The notes below the pieces were generated by a model. That model did not search any database. It had not been told where the DNA came from and saw only the letters and a list, made by a program, of their open reading frames with translations. Positions 5,817 to 13,155 of a DNA stretch of 30,640 bases are shown piece after piece; positions within the stretch are counted from its first letter, which is position 1; each line of letters begins with the position of its first letter. The translations under genes were made by a program, and so were the position numbers. Source of the stretch: a virus; IMG/VR virus record IMGVR_UViG_3300046689_000136, positions 1-30,640 of that record. One strand, given 5' to 3'.

Positions 5817-6105
5817 TGCCTTCCCTGCATTTCGCTAGATAGGCAATAACTTCGGATCGTTTCCGGTAGCCGCCATCCCAATACTCCCAGCGATCAGTCC
5901 ACATGCCCTCGTCCAGAGCGGCTGCGATCTGATCGATAGTTGGCATCCCGCCGTCCCAGCGCCAGAGTCCCCACAACTTCGTCCCGTCGTCTTCGTGGTA
6001 CTGCGCGATCCGCCATAGGATCTGGGCGTCGTTGGAGGGAAGCAGGTAGTCGCCCTTCTCCAACCGGATCATCCGATATTGGCGGCGGACGGTTGCCTTA
6101 GGCAT
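5809..6105 (-). CDS. Hypothetical protein, 98 aa
   Basis: I chose the ATG at 6103-6105, which follows the TAA of the upstream gene by overlap and sits after AAGGAGTACGGCG. The protein is rich in W, Y and D: YLLPSNDAQILWRIAQYHED, LWGLWRWDGGMPTIDQI and WEYWDGGYRKRSEVIAYL. The many aromatic residues and alternating polarity suggest a small compact fold. Nothing in it points to an enzyme. It is the second gene of the operon after the promoter. Confidence 0.65.
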   Translation of the reverse strand: MPKATVRRQYRMIRLEKGDYLLPSNDAQILWRIAQYHEDDGTKLWGLWRWDGGMPTIDQIAAALDEGMWTDRWEYWDGGYRKRSEVIAYLAKCREGNA

Positions 6106-6274
6106 CGCCGTACTCCTTGAGCAGCCACGGCGCGTGTCTCTTCGCCCATGCGCGGTGCGCGTGAGCGAGTGCAGCCATGACCGGACTGAGTACCGTGGTT
6201 GAAGTGGCCCCCGTTCCCGCGCGCTTCCCAACGAGGGTTGCAGGGACCACAGGTGGAATCTCTCGGTGGTGCAT
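6098..6274 (-). CDS. Small hypothetical protein, 58 aa; first gene of the early/middle operon
   Basis: ATG at 6272-6274 preceded by a strong AAGAGGAG Shine-Dalgarno sequence. A promoter-like element lies just upstream (6309-6337). The product starts MHHREIPPVVPATLVGKRAG and ends in a helical, alanine/histidine/tryptophan-rich half (MAALAHAHRAWAKRHAPWLLKEY). It has no recognised domain. The position directly downstream of promoter and RBS makes it the likely leader gene of the operon that carries the recombination genes. Confidence 0.6.
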   Translation of the reverse strand: MHHREIPPVVPATLVGKRAGTGATSTTVLSPVMAALAHAHRAWAKRHAPWLLKEYGDA

Positions 6275-6308
6275 CAAAGTCTCCTCTTTAGAGAACTAGA
6301 CGACGAGG

Positions 6309-6337
6309 AAACTAGCACCGCGCCCGGACGGAGTCAA
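6309..6337 (-). promoter_or_regulatory. Candidate sigma70-type promoter for the minus-strand recombination operon
   Basis: On the minus strand TTGACT (6332-6337, five of six consensus bases) is followed by a 17-base spacer and TAGTTT (6309-6314). An extended -10 TG lies one base before the hexamer (TGC-TAGTTT). Transcription would start near 6302 and leave a leader of about 28 bases that includes the AAGAGGAG ribosome site of the first gene. The -10 hexamer is weak, but the extended TG and ideal spacing compensate. Confidence 0.55.
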
Positions 6338-6373
6338 GTCGAGGGCCAGACTCTGACGGATCCGACCCTCGAC
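6338..6373 (-). terminator. Hairpin after the lysis genes, candidate terminator
   Basis: GTCGAGGG (6338-6345) and CCCTCGAC (6366-6373) form a perfect 8-bp inverted repeat with a 20-base loop. It starts ten bases after the holin stop codon on the minus strand. It has no clear uridine tract. It abuts the -35 element of the downstream promoter, so it probably ends or attenuates late transcription there. A competing pairing GAGTC/GACTC overlaps it. Confidence 0.45.
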
Positions 6374-6382
6374 GGGAGAAGC

Positions 6383-6649
6383 CTACTGTGCCGCCGGAGG
6401 CTCGGTCGTGCCGTCCGTGGGAGGCTCGGTCGGGAACAGCATGCTCGGTGTTCCCTCGACCGCCGGCGGGGATGCGACCTTCGCCAGACCGCGCGAGAAC
6501 GCGTAGGCGGCACCCAGGATGCCCTGCACCAGCACGGTGTACTTCGGGTTCATGTAGTTCCAGACCCCGACCGTGTTGAGGAGCAGCAGGACTTGCAGGA
6601 TGCCGTGGAGCCAGAACTCACTGGTCTTGTATCCAGCCTTGGGCTGCAT
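6383..6649 (-). CDS. Holin-like two-helix membrane protein, 88 aa
   Basis: Starts at ATG 6647-6649 after AGAAGGAG. The protein has a polar N-terminus, a hydrophobic helix at about residues 12-30 (FWLHGILQVLLLLNTVGVW), a second at about 36-53 (KYTVLVQGILGAAYAFS), and a long polar proline/threonine-rich C-terminus. Two membrane helices, small size and position directly after the lysin match phage holins that let the lysin reach peptidoglycan. The family is not certain: another small membrane protein in the lysis cassette could be the holin instead. Confidence 0.72.
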   Translation of the reverse strand: MQPKAGYKTSEFWLHGILQVLLLLNTVGVWNYMNPKYTVLVQGILGAAYAFSRGLAKVASPPAVEGTPSMLFPTEPPTDGTTEPPAAQ

Positions 6650-6660
6650 GTCTTCTCCTT

Positions 6661-7353
6661 CTAGGGGATGAGTTGGCAGACGCGCTTCGGCAAGCGCCTG
6701 TCGTACGACTGATGCTCAGAGAGCGGACCCGGCTCGCTGCCGTGCGAGACGACGATCGGATCTGCCCCCGACTGGACGCAGATGGTGACGTGCCAGCCGG
6801 TGCCGGGACCAATCACGATCGGGTCACCCGGCTTGGCGAGCGCGAGGTTGGTCAGCACCTTGCCGTGCTTGTAGGCGTTGGCGAGGATCGTCCCCGTGTA
6901 GCCGAGGTAGGAGTAGTTGAGGCCCGATGGATCCGGAAGTCCGCTGGCCCAGTGGCAGTAGGTAACCCAGCCACTGCAATCCGTCGACATCGGCAGTGTC
7001 GCCTTGGGGCGGTGCAGGAAATCGCCGCGCGCCGTTCCCTCCGTGTAGTGGATCGCCGGGGCATTCGCCACTCCCCACTTGGCCCACTTGACGAGGGCGG
7101 TGCGATGAGAGTTCGCGACGGCGACGGGATCGGTCTGAGCTCCAACCGCCGCGAGGTAGCGCCTCCAGGCCGCGCTCCCCTTCCTCGTTGCTCGAGCCAG
7201 CAGCCACAGCCGCCATGTCCAGAACCACGCCGGTACGCGCTTCGGCGCGTTGCGCGGACGCGGCCCTCGCTTACCACTGGAGAGCCACGCGTTGAGACGC
7301 CACGCCCATAGCGGGATCTTGCGCGGCGCGCTCGTCGGCCTACTCAGTATCAC
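6661..7353 (-). CDS. NlpC/P60-like endolysin, 230 aa
   Basis: GTG start (7351-7353) six bases after GGGAGG. The N-terminal 60 residues are basic and W-rich. The C-terminal domain carries the cysteine peptidase triad pattern. STDCSGWVTYCHW (C about 125) is followed by LAKPGDPIVIGPGTGWHVTICV, whose GWH supplies the histidine, and then VVSHGSEPGP for a third polar residue. This order is that of NlpC/P60 and related amidase/endopeptidases that cut cell-wall peptide stems. It lies next to the holin, as expected for a lysis cassette. No separate C-terminal cell-wall-binding domain is visible; the basic N-terminus could serve that purpose. Confidence 0.83.
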   Translation of the reverse strand: MILSRPTSAPRKIPLWAWRLNAWLSSGKRGPRPRNAPKRVPAWFWTWRLWLLARATRKGSAAWRRYLAAVGAQTDPVAVANSHRTALVKWAKWGVANAPAIHYTEGTARGDFLHRPKATLPMSTDCSGWVTYCHWASGLPDPSGLNYSYLGYTGTILANAYKHGKVLTNLALAKPGDPIVIGPGTGWHVTICVQSGADPIVVSHGSEPGPLSEHQSYDRRLPKRVCQLIP

Positions 7354-7411
7354 TTCACGCCTCCCAGGCAGATAGGTATTGGGAAGATCATCCCCCGCTG
7401 GTCGGATGCCG

Positions 7412-7930
7412 TCACAGCTTCCTCCGCTCTCCGAGCAGACCCAGGATCCTTGTCTGGTTCTCCATGCCAGTCCTCATCTTTTGCATCGCCTCGTCGTGCT
7501 GCCTCGCGAGCAGATCCAGAAGCGAGGAGAGGTCTGTCTTGGAATGCTCGACGGCGAGCAGAGCCTTGACCGCCGCGAGTTCGTTCTTCAGTTCGTGACG
7601 TAGAAGCCTTTGCTGCTCTGCGGCTTCGGCAAGCTGGACGTGGTACTGGTCCTGTAGCTCGAGCATCTGGTTCTCCCTGTCATGGGCGTGCTCCTCGAGG
7701 ACTTTGATCTGCTCCTGCCGCTCCTCCGCGAGGTTGCGCCAGAAGGTACGCATGTTGTTGCGGAAACTGAAGACGCCGCCGGCGATGACGACCAGAGAAG
7801 CGACGATGATCGAGCCGATGGTGATCGTGTCCGAGGCGCGGATGGTGTTGAGCAGGCCATAGGCCACGCCAGAAATTGCGAGCATCCCGGAGCATCCTTT
7901 CGGAAGAAGCAGACCCCACCAGCCTGTCAT
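7412..7930 (-). CDS. Membrane-anchored coiled-coil protein, 172 aa (lysis cassette)
   Basis: The ATG at 7928-7930 forms a TGATG overlap with the previous gene's stop. A second ATG at 7883-7885 follows AAAGGATG and is an alternative start that still keeps the membrane helices. Residues about 16-60 hold two hydrophobic segments (MLAISGVAYGLLNTI; IGSIIVASLVVIAGGVFSF). After a short basic loop comes a long coiled coil (EERQEQIKVLEEHAHDRENQ, HVQLAEAAEQQRLLRHELK) to the end. It may be a holin partner or spanin-like factor, or a membrane tether of the lysin. Neither role is proven. Confidence 0.65.
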   Translation of the reverse strand: MTGWWGLLLPKGCSGMLAISGVAYGLLNTIRASDTITIGSIIVASLVVIAGGVFSFRNNMRTFWRNLAEERQEQIKVLEEHAHDRENQMLELQDQYHVQLAEAAEQQRLLRHELKNELAAVKALLAVEHSKTDLSSLLDLLARQHDEAMQKMRTGMENQTRILGLLGERRKL

Positions 7931-9705
7931 CAGGAAGCCTGCCAGACGTGTAGGCCGACGACTGGCTGGTCGATGCCTCCACCAGATCCACCCTCGACGA
8001 CTCCTGGCGGCACGGTGATCGACGGCGTGCCACCGGCACCCGACGGGAAGCTGACACCTGGGGCGAACCCAGCGCCACCTATGGAGACGCTGCCGGACAC
8101 CGTCCCCCCGACGGTCGGCCCGAAGACGATGTACGGCGCTGCGAACAGAACGACGTACCAGCTGGCACCGAAGAAGTAGGTGCCGTCATCCCAGACCGCG
8201 TCCGGCCCATCGATGTCTTGCGGCCCTGGGAGCTCGACGGAGGGAACGCTGGCGAAGGTGATCCCGTTGCGGTTGATCAGCAGTTGGCAGAAGGTGGCGT
8301 CTGTGCCGAAGCCCGAGTAGACGTACGAGTAGTCGTGCCAGTCCCATGACTGCCAGAAAGGTACGCGGCGGTTCCCCTGACGCACCGCAAGGCAGCACAT
8401 CGGCCAGCCCTTCTCCGAGTAGTGAGGTGACCCGTAGGTGAAGTAGCGGTCTGCGCCGGGGAGTGTGACGGTCGTCCACGGCACTGGGTTCGGTGTGGCG
8501 ATCGGAACGCCAGCCAGTTCGCTCGCGGCCGGTGCGATCCCTGTGACGAGCGGGACGGGGTCCGTCCATTGCCCGTTGACGCTGCCCGTGAACGGGCCGG
8601 GGCCACCGCCGGAGGGGATCGTGTCCACGACGTAGCCGGTGGGATCGGTGAGCGTCACATCGACGTCGCTCGAGTTGACGCGCTTCAGGCCGAACCACGA
8701 CTGGAGGGCGACACTGCGCGTGCCGATGTCGAGAACGGTTGCCTCCGGGTTCGTGTAGCGCACCAGCGCGACATCTCCGGTGATCACATTCGATGTGAGC
8801 AGGAGCGGGTTGGAGAGAGCAGCGGGACAGTCGTCGCTGACCCCTGTGGCAGTTGAGATCGCGTTCGGCTGGGAGGAGTCGCAGCGGTTGGTCCCGCTCG
8901 AGCCAGCACCGGAGTCGAAGACTCCGAGCACCTCGGTGACGTGCATCGGGTAGCGACTGCCGGACAGGTACGCCTGTGTCGAGTCGAAGCAGATCAGCCA
9001 GCCGTGGTAGACGACGCTGCCCGTGCTGTTGATGTTGGCGGTGAACGAGTGAGCGATGTCGCTACCCGCACGAACCGCGAGGTCATAGCTGTCGCTCCAG
9101 GTGACGGTCGCGCCGGCGGTGTGTGACGCGACGGTCGTGTTGCTCAGGCCACGCGAACGGATCTGGTAGCTGCCGAGCGCAATCTGCTTGATGTAGAGAA
9201 CCTCGCTGTCGATGGTGACGACGAAGTAGGCGGTGGTCGGGAGTCCGCTGTCTCCGGTTAGCTCGAGCGTCCCCAGTCCGACCCCGATACTGACGGCGAG
9301 GGTTGGTGTCTCGCTCGTCCCGTTTGGCGCGAGCTCCACCACGAACGTCTCGCCGCCGTTTCCTGGCCCCCCGAATGTCCGGTTCGGGTCGAACTGGCTG
9401 AAGACATCCCAGACGTGCGTCTTCGACGCGATGAATCCGACGCTGATGCCGAGACTCGGCGCGTAGACGACCGTGTGCGACGAGATGAACGAGGCGAATA
9501 TCTGCCCCGGCGAGAGAGTTGGCGCGTAGACGACGGTGACGCTGGAGATGAACCCCGGCTGCTGAAAGATCGTCGGGGCGTAGACCGTGGTGACGCTGCC
9601 GATGAACGGCGGCGAAATGACGGTCTGGGTTGCGCCCTCGGCCCCCGCGAAGACCGGCCAGCCGAAGACCGCCGCCCCGAAGACGGCGTTCGTCGAGCGG
9701 GGCAT
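7930..9705 (-). CDS. Minor tail / receptor-binding candidate protein with VYAP repeats, 591 aa
   Basis: The 591-residue protein follows the tailspike and precedes the lysis genes. Near the N-terminus four imperfect repeats of about 18 residues (consensus FISSxTVVYAP, residues 34-104) form a shaft-like connector. Residues about 115-200 resemble a fibronectin/Ig-like beta domain. The C-terminal half is rich in G, S and T with aromatic clusters (PHYSEKGWPMCC, WQSWDWHDYSYVYSGF) and ends in a glycine-rich tail. There is no enzyme motif. It is probably an exposed tail-tip protein that contacts the host surface. Confidence 0.7.
   Translation of the reverse strand: MPRSTNAVFGAAVFGWPVFAGAEGATQTVISPPFIGSVTTVYAPTIFQQPGFISSVTVVYAPTLSPGQIFASFISSHTVVYAPSLGISVGFIASKTHVWDVFSQFDPNRTFGGPGNGGETFVVELAPNGTSETPTLAVSIGVGLGTLELTGDSGLPTTAYFVVTIDSEVLYIKQIALGSYQIRSRGLSNTTVASHTAGATVTWSDSYDLAVRAGSDIAHSFTANINSTGSVVYHGWLICFDSTQAYLSGSRYPMHVTEVLGVFDSGAGSSGTNRCDSSQPNAISTATGVSDDCPAALSNPLLLTSNVITGDVALVRYTNPEATVLDIGTRSVALQSWFGLKRVNSSDVDVTLTDPTGYVVDTIPSGGGPGPFTGSVNGQWTDPVPLVTGIAPAASELAGVPIATPNPVPWTTVTLPGADRYFTYGSPHYSEKGWPMCCLAVRQGNRRVPFWQSWDWHDYSYVYSGFGTDATFCQLLINRNGITFASVPSVELPGPQDIDGPDAVWDDGTYFFGASWYVVLFAAPYIVFGPTVGGTVSGSVSIGGAGFAPGVSFPSGAGGTPSITVPPGVVEGGSGGGIDQPVVGLHVWQAS
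9394..9606 (-). repeat. Four imperfect ~18-residue repeats in a tail protein
   Basis: Within the tail protein the pattern FIGSVTTVYAP, FISSVTVVYAP, FISSHTVVYAP and FIASKTHVWD recurs at intervals of about 18-21 codons. The matching DNA units are similar but not identical. The final copy is degenerate: VYAP has become VWDV. Repeats of this kind build rigid shafts and can change copy number by slippage. Confidence 0.7.
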
Positions 9706-9708
9706 CAG

Positions 9709-11982
9709 TTAGGAGAGGTAGATCCCGTAGAGACTGTGCTTGCGGCTGTCCGTGCCCTGCGTGGCGCTCTGGCCGTCGACCAGGGCAAACGGGGTCGTCG
9801 TATAGCGCCTGTCCGTGCCGGAGCCGTCATAGAAGATCAGCGGCAGGGTGCCTGTCACTACTGAGTCAGCGGAGAGTTGGAAGCCGATCCAGTAGGGAGT
9901 GGAGGCGGTCAACTCGCACAAGAGCGGAAGCGTGACCCACCGCGCAACCTCTGTGCCCTGATGAAGGTCAATGCCTCCTGCGCCAGCCGAACTGTTGGTG
10001 ATCCCCGGTCGCGATCCAGCTGAGGCGTAAGCGAGTAACTTTCCGATGGCGCTGGAGTTGTCGTCCCAGACACCAGCGTTCAGGTAGAGCACCATGTCGG
10101 CCTGGAACTTGAGGTAGACGGAGATACCGATCAGCGTCCCGGTCGCGCCCGGTGTGATCGTCTTCGCGATCACCTGTCTGCTGGTCGCTGTCACCGATGT
10201 GCCGCCGATGGTGGCGTAGCCAATCTGCGTCTTTGCGAGTCCACCGCCGCCGCCGCCCGACGCGTCGATCTTGATGTTCCCCGCCGACGGACTGTTGTCG
10301 GTGATCGTGATGTTGGTGCCGGCGACGAGAGACACGGCTCCCGTGATCGAGTCGATGGAGGAGACACCAGCGGCGGCGATCCCGGCGTCGACGTACGCCT
10401 TGGTGGCCGCATCCTGTGCTGCGCCAGGGTCGACCACGTTCTTGATCTTGTGCGTTGCGGCGTCCAGGTCGATCGTCGAGAAGCCGAGCCCTGGCGTCTG
10501 CGCGGAGTCAGCGATCAGGATCTTGCCATTCGCTCCGACCGCCAGCTTGGCGTCCACGGTGGTGAACGTCCATAGGTCGCCTTTCGCGGAGAGCGGGGAG
10601 GCGATGTTCGTCTCGAAGTTCTTGATGTTCGTGTTGCCGCCGCCGTCGAAGAACCCGGCCCCGGACCTGAAGATGTTGGGTCCGTGGAGGGCGTTGTCGA
10701 GCTTCGTGAAGTTGATGCTCTTCTGGGATGATCCACCGGCCCTGATCGTGTTGCCGGCGACAACGACTTCGCTGACCTTGTTCGTAACCGCTGGCGCGAC
10801 AGCGACCACCGCCGTGGCGCTGCTCGTTCCGCTCATCAGGAACTCGCAGCCGACGATGAGCAGGTTCGTGAAGATACCTGTGTTACTCGGTCCAGCATGC
10901 TCGAGCAGGAAACCCCAGGTGGTGTTCTCGAGGCTGCATCCGATGATCTGCATGTCTCCGGTTGTCGCACCGTCTTGAAGCTCCATGTCGATGCAAGTGG
11001 TGCAGGTGACTGCGCCGCGCGTGTTGCACTTCGCACCGACGATCTTGGTGCCCCCGCCTGAAAGCCATTGGATGCAGGCAGTCGAGCCGCTGTTCACCGG
11101 ACCGGCCACGAACTCGCCGGACACCCACGCGTCACCGCTGTCGACGTTGTCGACGTTCTGGATGCGGAGTCCGCAGAAGACGAAGTCGTAGACGAAAACG
11201 GACATCTCCATGAACCATTCGCCGCCAGCCTGATGGTCGATGCAGTAGTAGAAGCCGCGCACCGAGAGATTCGGGCCGTAGTGGGTGCTGTTGCCGCCAC
11301 CAGTGACCGTCCTGACTCCTGCACCCGCGGTCGGTGCTGTGACGTGGGTGTTCTGGATGGCGACATCCTGTATCTGGACTCCGTGAACGCTGATCGTGAC
11401 CCCCACGGCTGTCGCATGATCGACGGTCAGGAGGGTGCCGAAGTTCGCCCAGAGCGCATCCGCGCCACCGCGTCCGCGCAGGGTGAGCCGTTTCGCAATC
11501 GCGATCGTCGAGGTGGTCGTCCCGTCGATGATCGCGTACGTCCCCATCTGTAGCTGGACGACACCGCCGGTCGGACAGGCTGTGATCGCGGCAGCGATGG
11601 CAGCGTTGTCGGTCGCGGCCACACCGGTCGGGGCAGCGACAAGAACGACGCTTGGATCCTCCAGGTCGGTGATGACCTTCTTGGTGATCGTGAGCGCGAT
11701 CTGGTCACCGACGACGACGGTGCGAGCCGAGCTCCCCTCCTGGGCGCGAGTGATGGTGAGCACATCTCCTGAACGTGCGGTGCAGCGAACGATCTCGGCG
11801 TTCGTCGTCGAGGGGGCCGTGGCTGTCGGCCAAATGGTGAGGTTGAAAGCCCCGTCCGTGCTGGGCGCGGGGAAGAGAGCGCCGTCCCCTGTTGCGAGTG
11901 TCAGCGACGTGCCGCTGGTCGCCGGCGAAGGAGCGGTCGCGACTGTCGAGTAGGCGAAGTTCTTGTGGGCGTCGTAAGTCAT
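9709..11982 (-). CDS. Tailspike/tail fibre with pectate-lyase-like beta helix, 757 aa
   Basis: Residues 1-110 are a beta-rich virion-attachment domain (TSLTLATGDGALFP, RSGDVLTITRAQEG). A pectate-lyase-3-type start follows (DNAAIAAAITACPTGGVVQL with TYAIIDG, about 125-155). Next come repeated short strands of a right-handed beta helix to about residue 440 (QIQDVAIQNTHV, MQIIGCSLENT, LLIVGCEFLM). A tail-fibre motif LDAATHKIKNVVDP with KAYVDAGIAAAG comes next, then a six-glycine linker near residue 585, then a C-terminal jelly-roll-like domain. It probably binds and perhaps cleaves a surface polysaccharide of the host. I cannot point to catalytic acids. Confidence 0.78.
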   Translation of the reverse strand: MTYDAHKNFAYSTVATAPSPATSGTSLTLATGDGALFPAPSTDGAFNLTIWPTATAPSTTNAEIVRCTARSGDVLTITRAQEGSSARTVVVGDQIALTITKKVITDLEDPSVVLVAAPTGVAATDNAAIAAAITACPTGGVVQLQMGTYAIIDGTTTSTIAIAKRLTLRGRGGADALWANFGTLLTVDHATAVGVTISVHGVQIQDVAIQNTHVTAPTAGAGVRTVTGGGNSTHYGPNLSVRGFYYCIDHQAGGEWFMEMSVFVYDFVFCGLRIQNVDNVDSGDAWVSGEFVAGPVNSGSTACIQWLSGGGTKIVGAKCNTRGAVTCTTCIDMELQDGATTGDMQIIGCSLENTTWGFLLEHAGPSNTGIFTNLLIVGCEFLMSGTSSATAVVAVAPAVTNKVSEVVVAGNTIRAGGSSQKSINFTKLDNALHGPNIFRSGAGFFDGGGNTNIKNFETNIASPLSAKGDLWTFTTVDAKLAVGANGKILIADSAQTPGLGFSTIDLDAATHKIKNVVDPGAAQDAATKAYVDAGIAAAGVSSIDSITGAVSLVAGTNITITDNSPSAGNIKIDASGGGGGGLAKTQIGYATIGGTSVTATSRQVIAKTITPGATGTLIGISVYLKFQADMVLYLNAGVWDDNSSAIGKLLAYASAGSRPGITNSSAGAGGIDLHQGTEVARWVTLPLLCELTASTPYWIGFQLSADSVVTGTLPLIFYDGSGTDRRYTTTPFALVDGQSATQGTDSRKHSLYGIYLS

Positions 11983-12368
11983 GCGATCGAGAAGAGTCCC
12001 GAGGCGTTCCAGATCACGGTGATGTCAGCGCCGGTCGGGGTGTAGGAGGCGATGTCGAAGACGCAGACGAGTCGCGAAGTAGCATCGCTTCCGCTGTCCG
12101 CATACAGGATGATGTGTGTGAACGCCGAACCGGACACGGCGGTGATCGTGATGTCGGCTGCGTCGAAGACACCGTTCGCTGTCGTCTTGCTGGCGAGGTT
12201 CCCTGACCGTGCGACGATCGAACCACCCGTCAAGTCGGAGACGAACTCCCAGGTCGTAGTGATCGCGGCTGAGTAGAAGAGGATCTTGATGTTGTTGGCG
12301 GTCATGTCGACGGCTGTGCTGCCGCCGAGGATGTGGCCTGCTCCCTTGGGGAACAACTGGCTAGTCAT
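11979..12368 (-). CDS. Minor tail protein, 129 aa
   Basis: ATG at 12366-12368 overlaps the upstream stop (TGATG), and its own stop overlaps the tailspike ATG. The sequence is beta-rich: NNIKILFYSAAITTTWEFV, then GGSIVARSGNLASKTTANGV, ADITITAVSGSAFTHIILYA and ADITVIWNASGLFSIA. Small all-beta proteins of this type directly precede fibres and spikes in many actinobacterial phages, where they are thought to sit at the tail tip. The specific role is inferred from place and composition. Confidence 0.65.
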   Translation of the reverse strand: MTSQLFPKGAGHILGGSTAVDMTANNIKILFYSAAITTTWEFVSDLTGGSIVARSGNLASKTTANGVFDAADITITAVSGSAFTHIILYADSGSDATSRLVCVFDIASYTPTGADITVIWNASGLFSIA

Positions 12369-12553
12369 CAGCCAGCCTGCTTCGCGGTTATGCCGTCAGC
12401 GGCAACGTCATAGGTGTCGTCCCCGACGTGGACGATCAGCCCGTCGCCCTCACGCGTGAACGACACCGGCTTGCCGCCGCTCTCCGCGATCAGAGTGTTG
12501 ACCGCCGCGTCCTCTTCCGGCGTGAGCGGGATTCTTCCCTCCTGCAACTCCAT
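12368..12553 (-). CDS. Small hypothetical protein of the tail region, 61 aa
   Basis: I chose the ATG at 12551-12553, seven bases after AGGAGG, rather than a longer start that runs into the upstream gene. The product has a helical start (LTPEEDAAVNTLIAESGG), two strands (KPVSFTREGDGLIVHVGDDTYD) and a short tail. It lies between two minor tail genes and may be a tail-tip assembly factor. No family recognised. Confidence 0.6.
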   Translation of the reverse strand: MELQEGRIPLTPEEDAAVNTLIAESGGKPVSFTREGDGLIVHVGDDTYDVAADGITAKQAG

Positions 12554-12564
12554 CTCTTCCTCCT

Positions 12565-13155
12565 CTAGGCCGTGTCCCAGATGAACTCGCCCGTCGACAA
12601 GAGTCGGCACGGGACGAAGATCCCCGAGTCATCATGCGTGTGGTAGGGCACGTCGTAGTCGTGCGTGTACTCGGGCAGCAGCGTGAACACGATGTCGAGC
12701 GGTGCCAGTCCCGTCACGTCCCCCTGGATCTCGACTTGGTGCTGCGTGTATAGGACGATCGCACCCTCGTCGATGATATTGGGCGGACCAACCGACAGTC
12801 GGTAGCGCAACGGCACCGGGTTCGGGATGTCCATCGTCGGGGCCATGTTCGACCCGTTCTGGAAGATCGACGCGTAGTAGTTCCAGTACGACCACCAGCC
12901 GGATGTCACCCCCGGCTGGATCCCATGGTTCGCCACGGCGTTGACCGAACCTGAAGCTGCCTGATACTGGAAGACGTGGGCGGCATCATCGACGATGTCC
13001 CCGGCTGCGTAGGTCGTCCCAGAAGCCCATGCAGTCCCAGCGGTAAGGACGTTCCGCCACGCATCCGTCCGCGACGGGTCGGAGCCGCGAGGGGCGTGAC
13101 GCTCGCCGTGCTGGCCGTAGATGCGCTGTCCACGGACTCCGGCAATGCCGCTCAT
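12565..13155 (-). CDS. Minor tail protein, 196 aa
   Basis: ATG at 13153-13155 overlaps the upstream stop (ATGA). Residues about 35-75 (AWASGTTYAAGDIVDDAAHV and FQYQAASGS) match the small carbohydrate-binding-like pattern 'W..g..Y..Gd.V...g..y.....' seen in CBM5/12-like modules. The rest is beta-rich with many aromatic residues and a C-terminal histidine cluster (HDYDVPYHTHDDSG). It likely belongs to the tail tip and may touch host or sugar. The carbohydrate-binding reading is a suggestion from the pattern only. Confidence 0.62.
   Translation of the reverse strand: MSGIAGVRGQRIYGQHGERHAPRGSDPSRTDAWRNVLTAGTAWASGTTYAAGDIVDDAAHVFQYQAASGSVNAVANHGIQPGVTSGWWSYWNYYASIFQNGSNMAPTMDIPNPVPLRYRLSVGPPNIIDEGAIVLYTQHQVEIQGDVTGLAPLDIVFTLLPEYTHDYDVPYHTHDDSGIFVPCRLLSTGEFIWDTA

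Noticed and set aside
9709-11982. Idea that the tailspike is a certain polysaccharide lyase
   Set aside because: The beta-helix pattern supports the fold, but no catalytic residues could be assigned, so only a spike with possible depolymerase activity is claimed.
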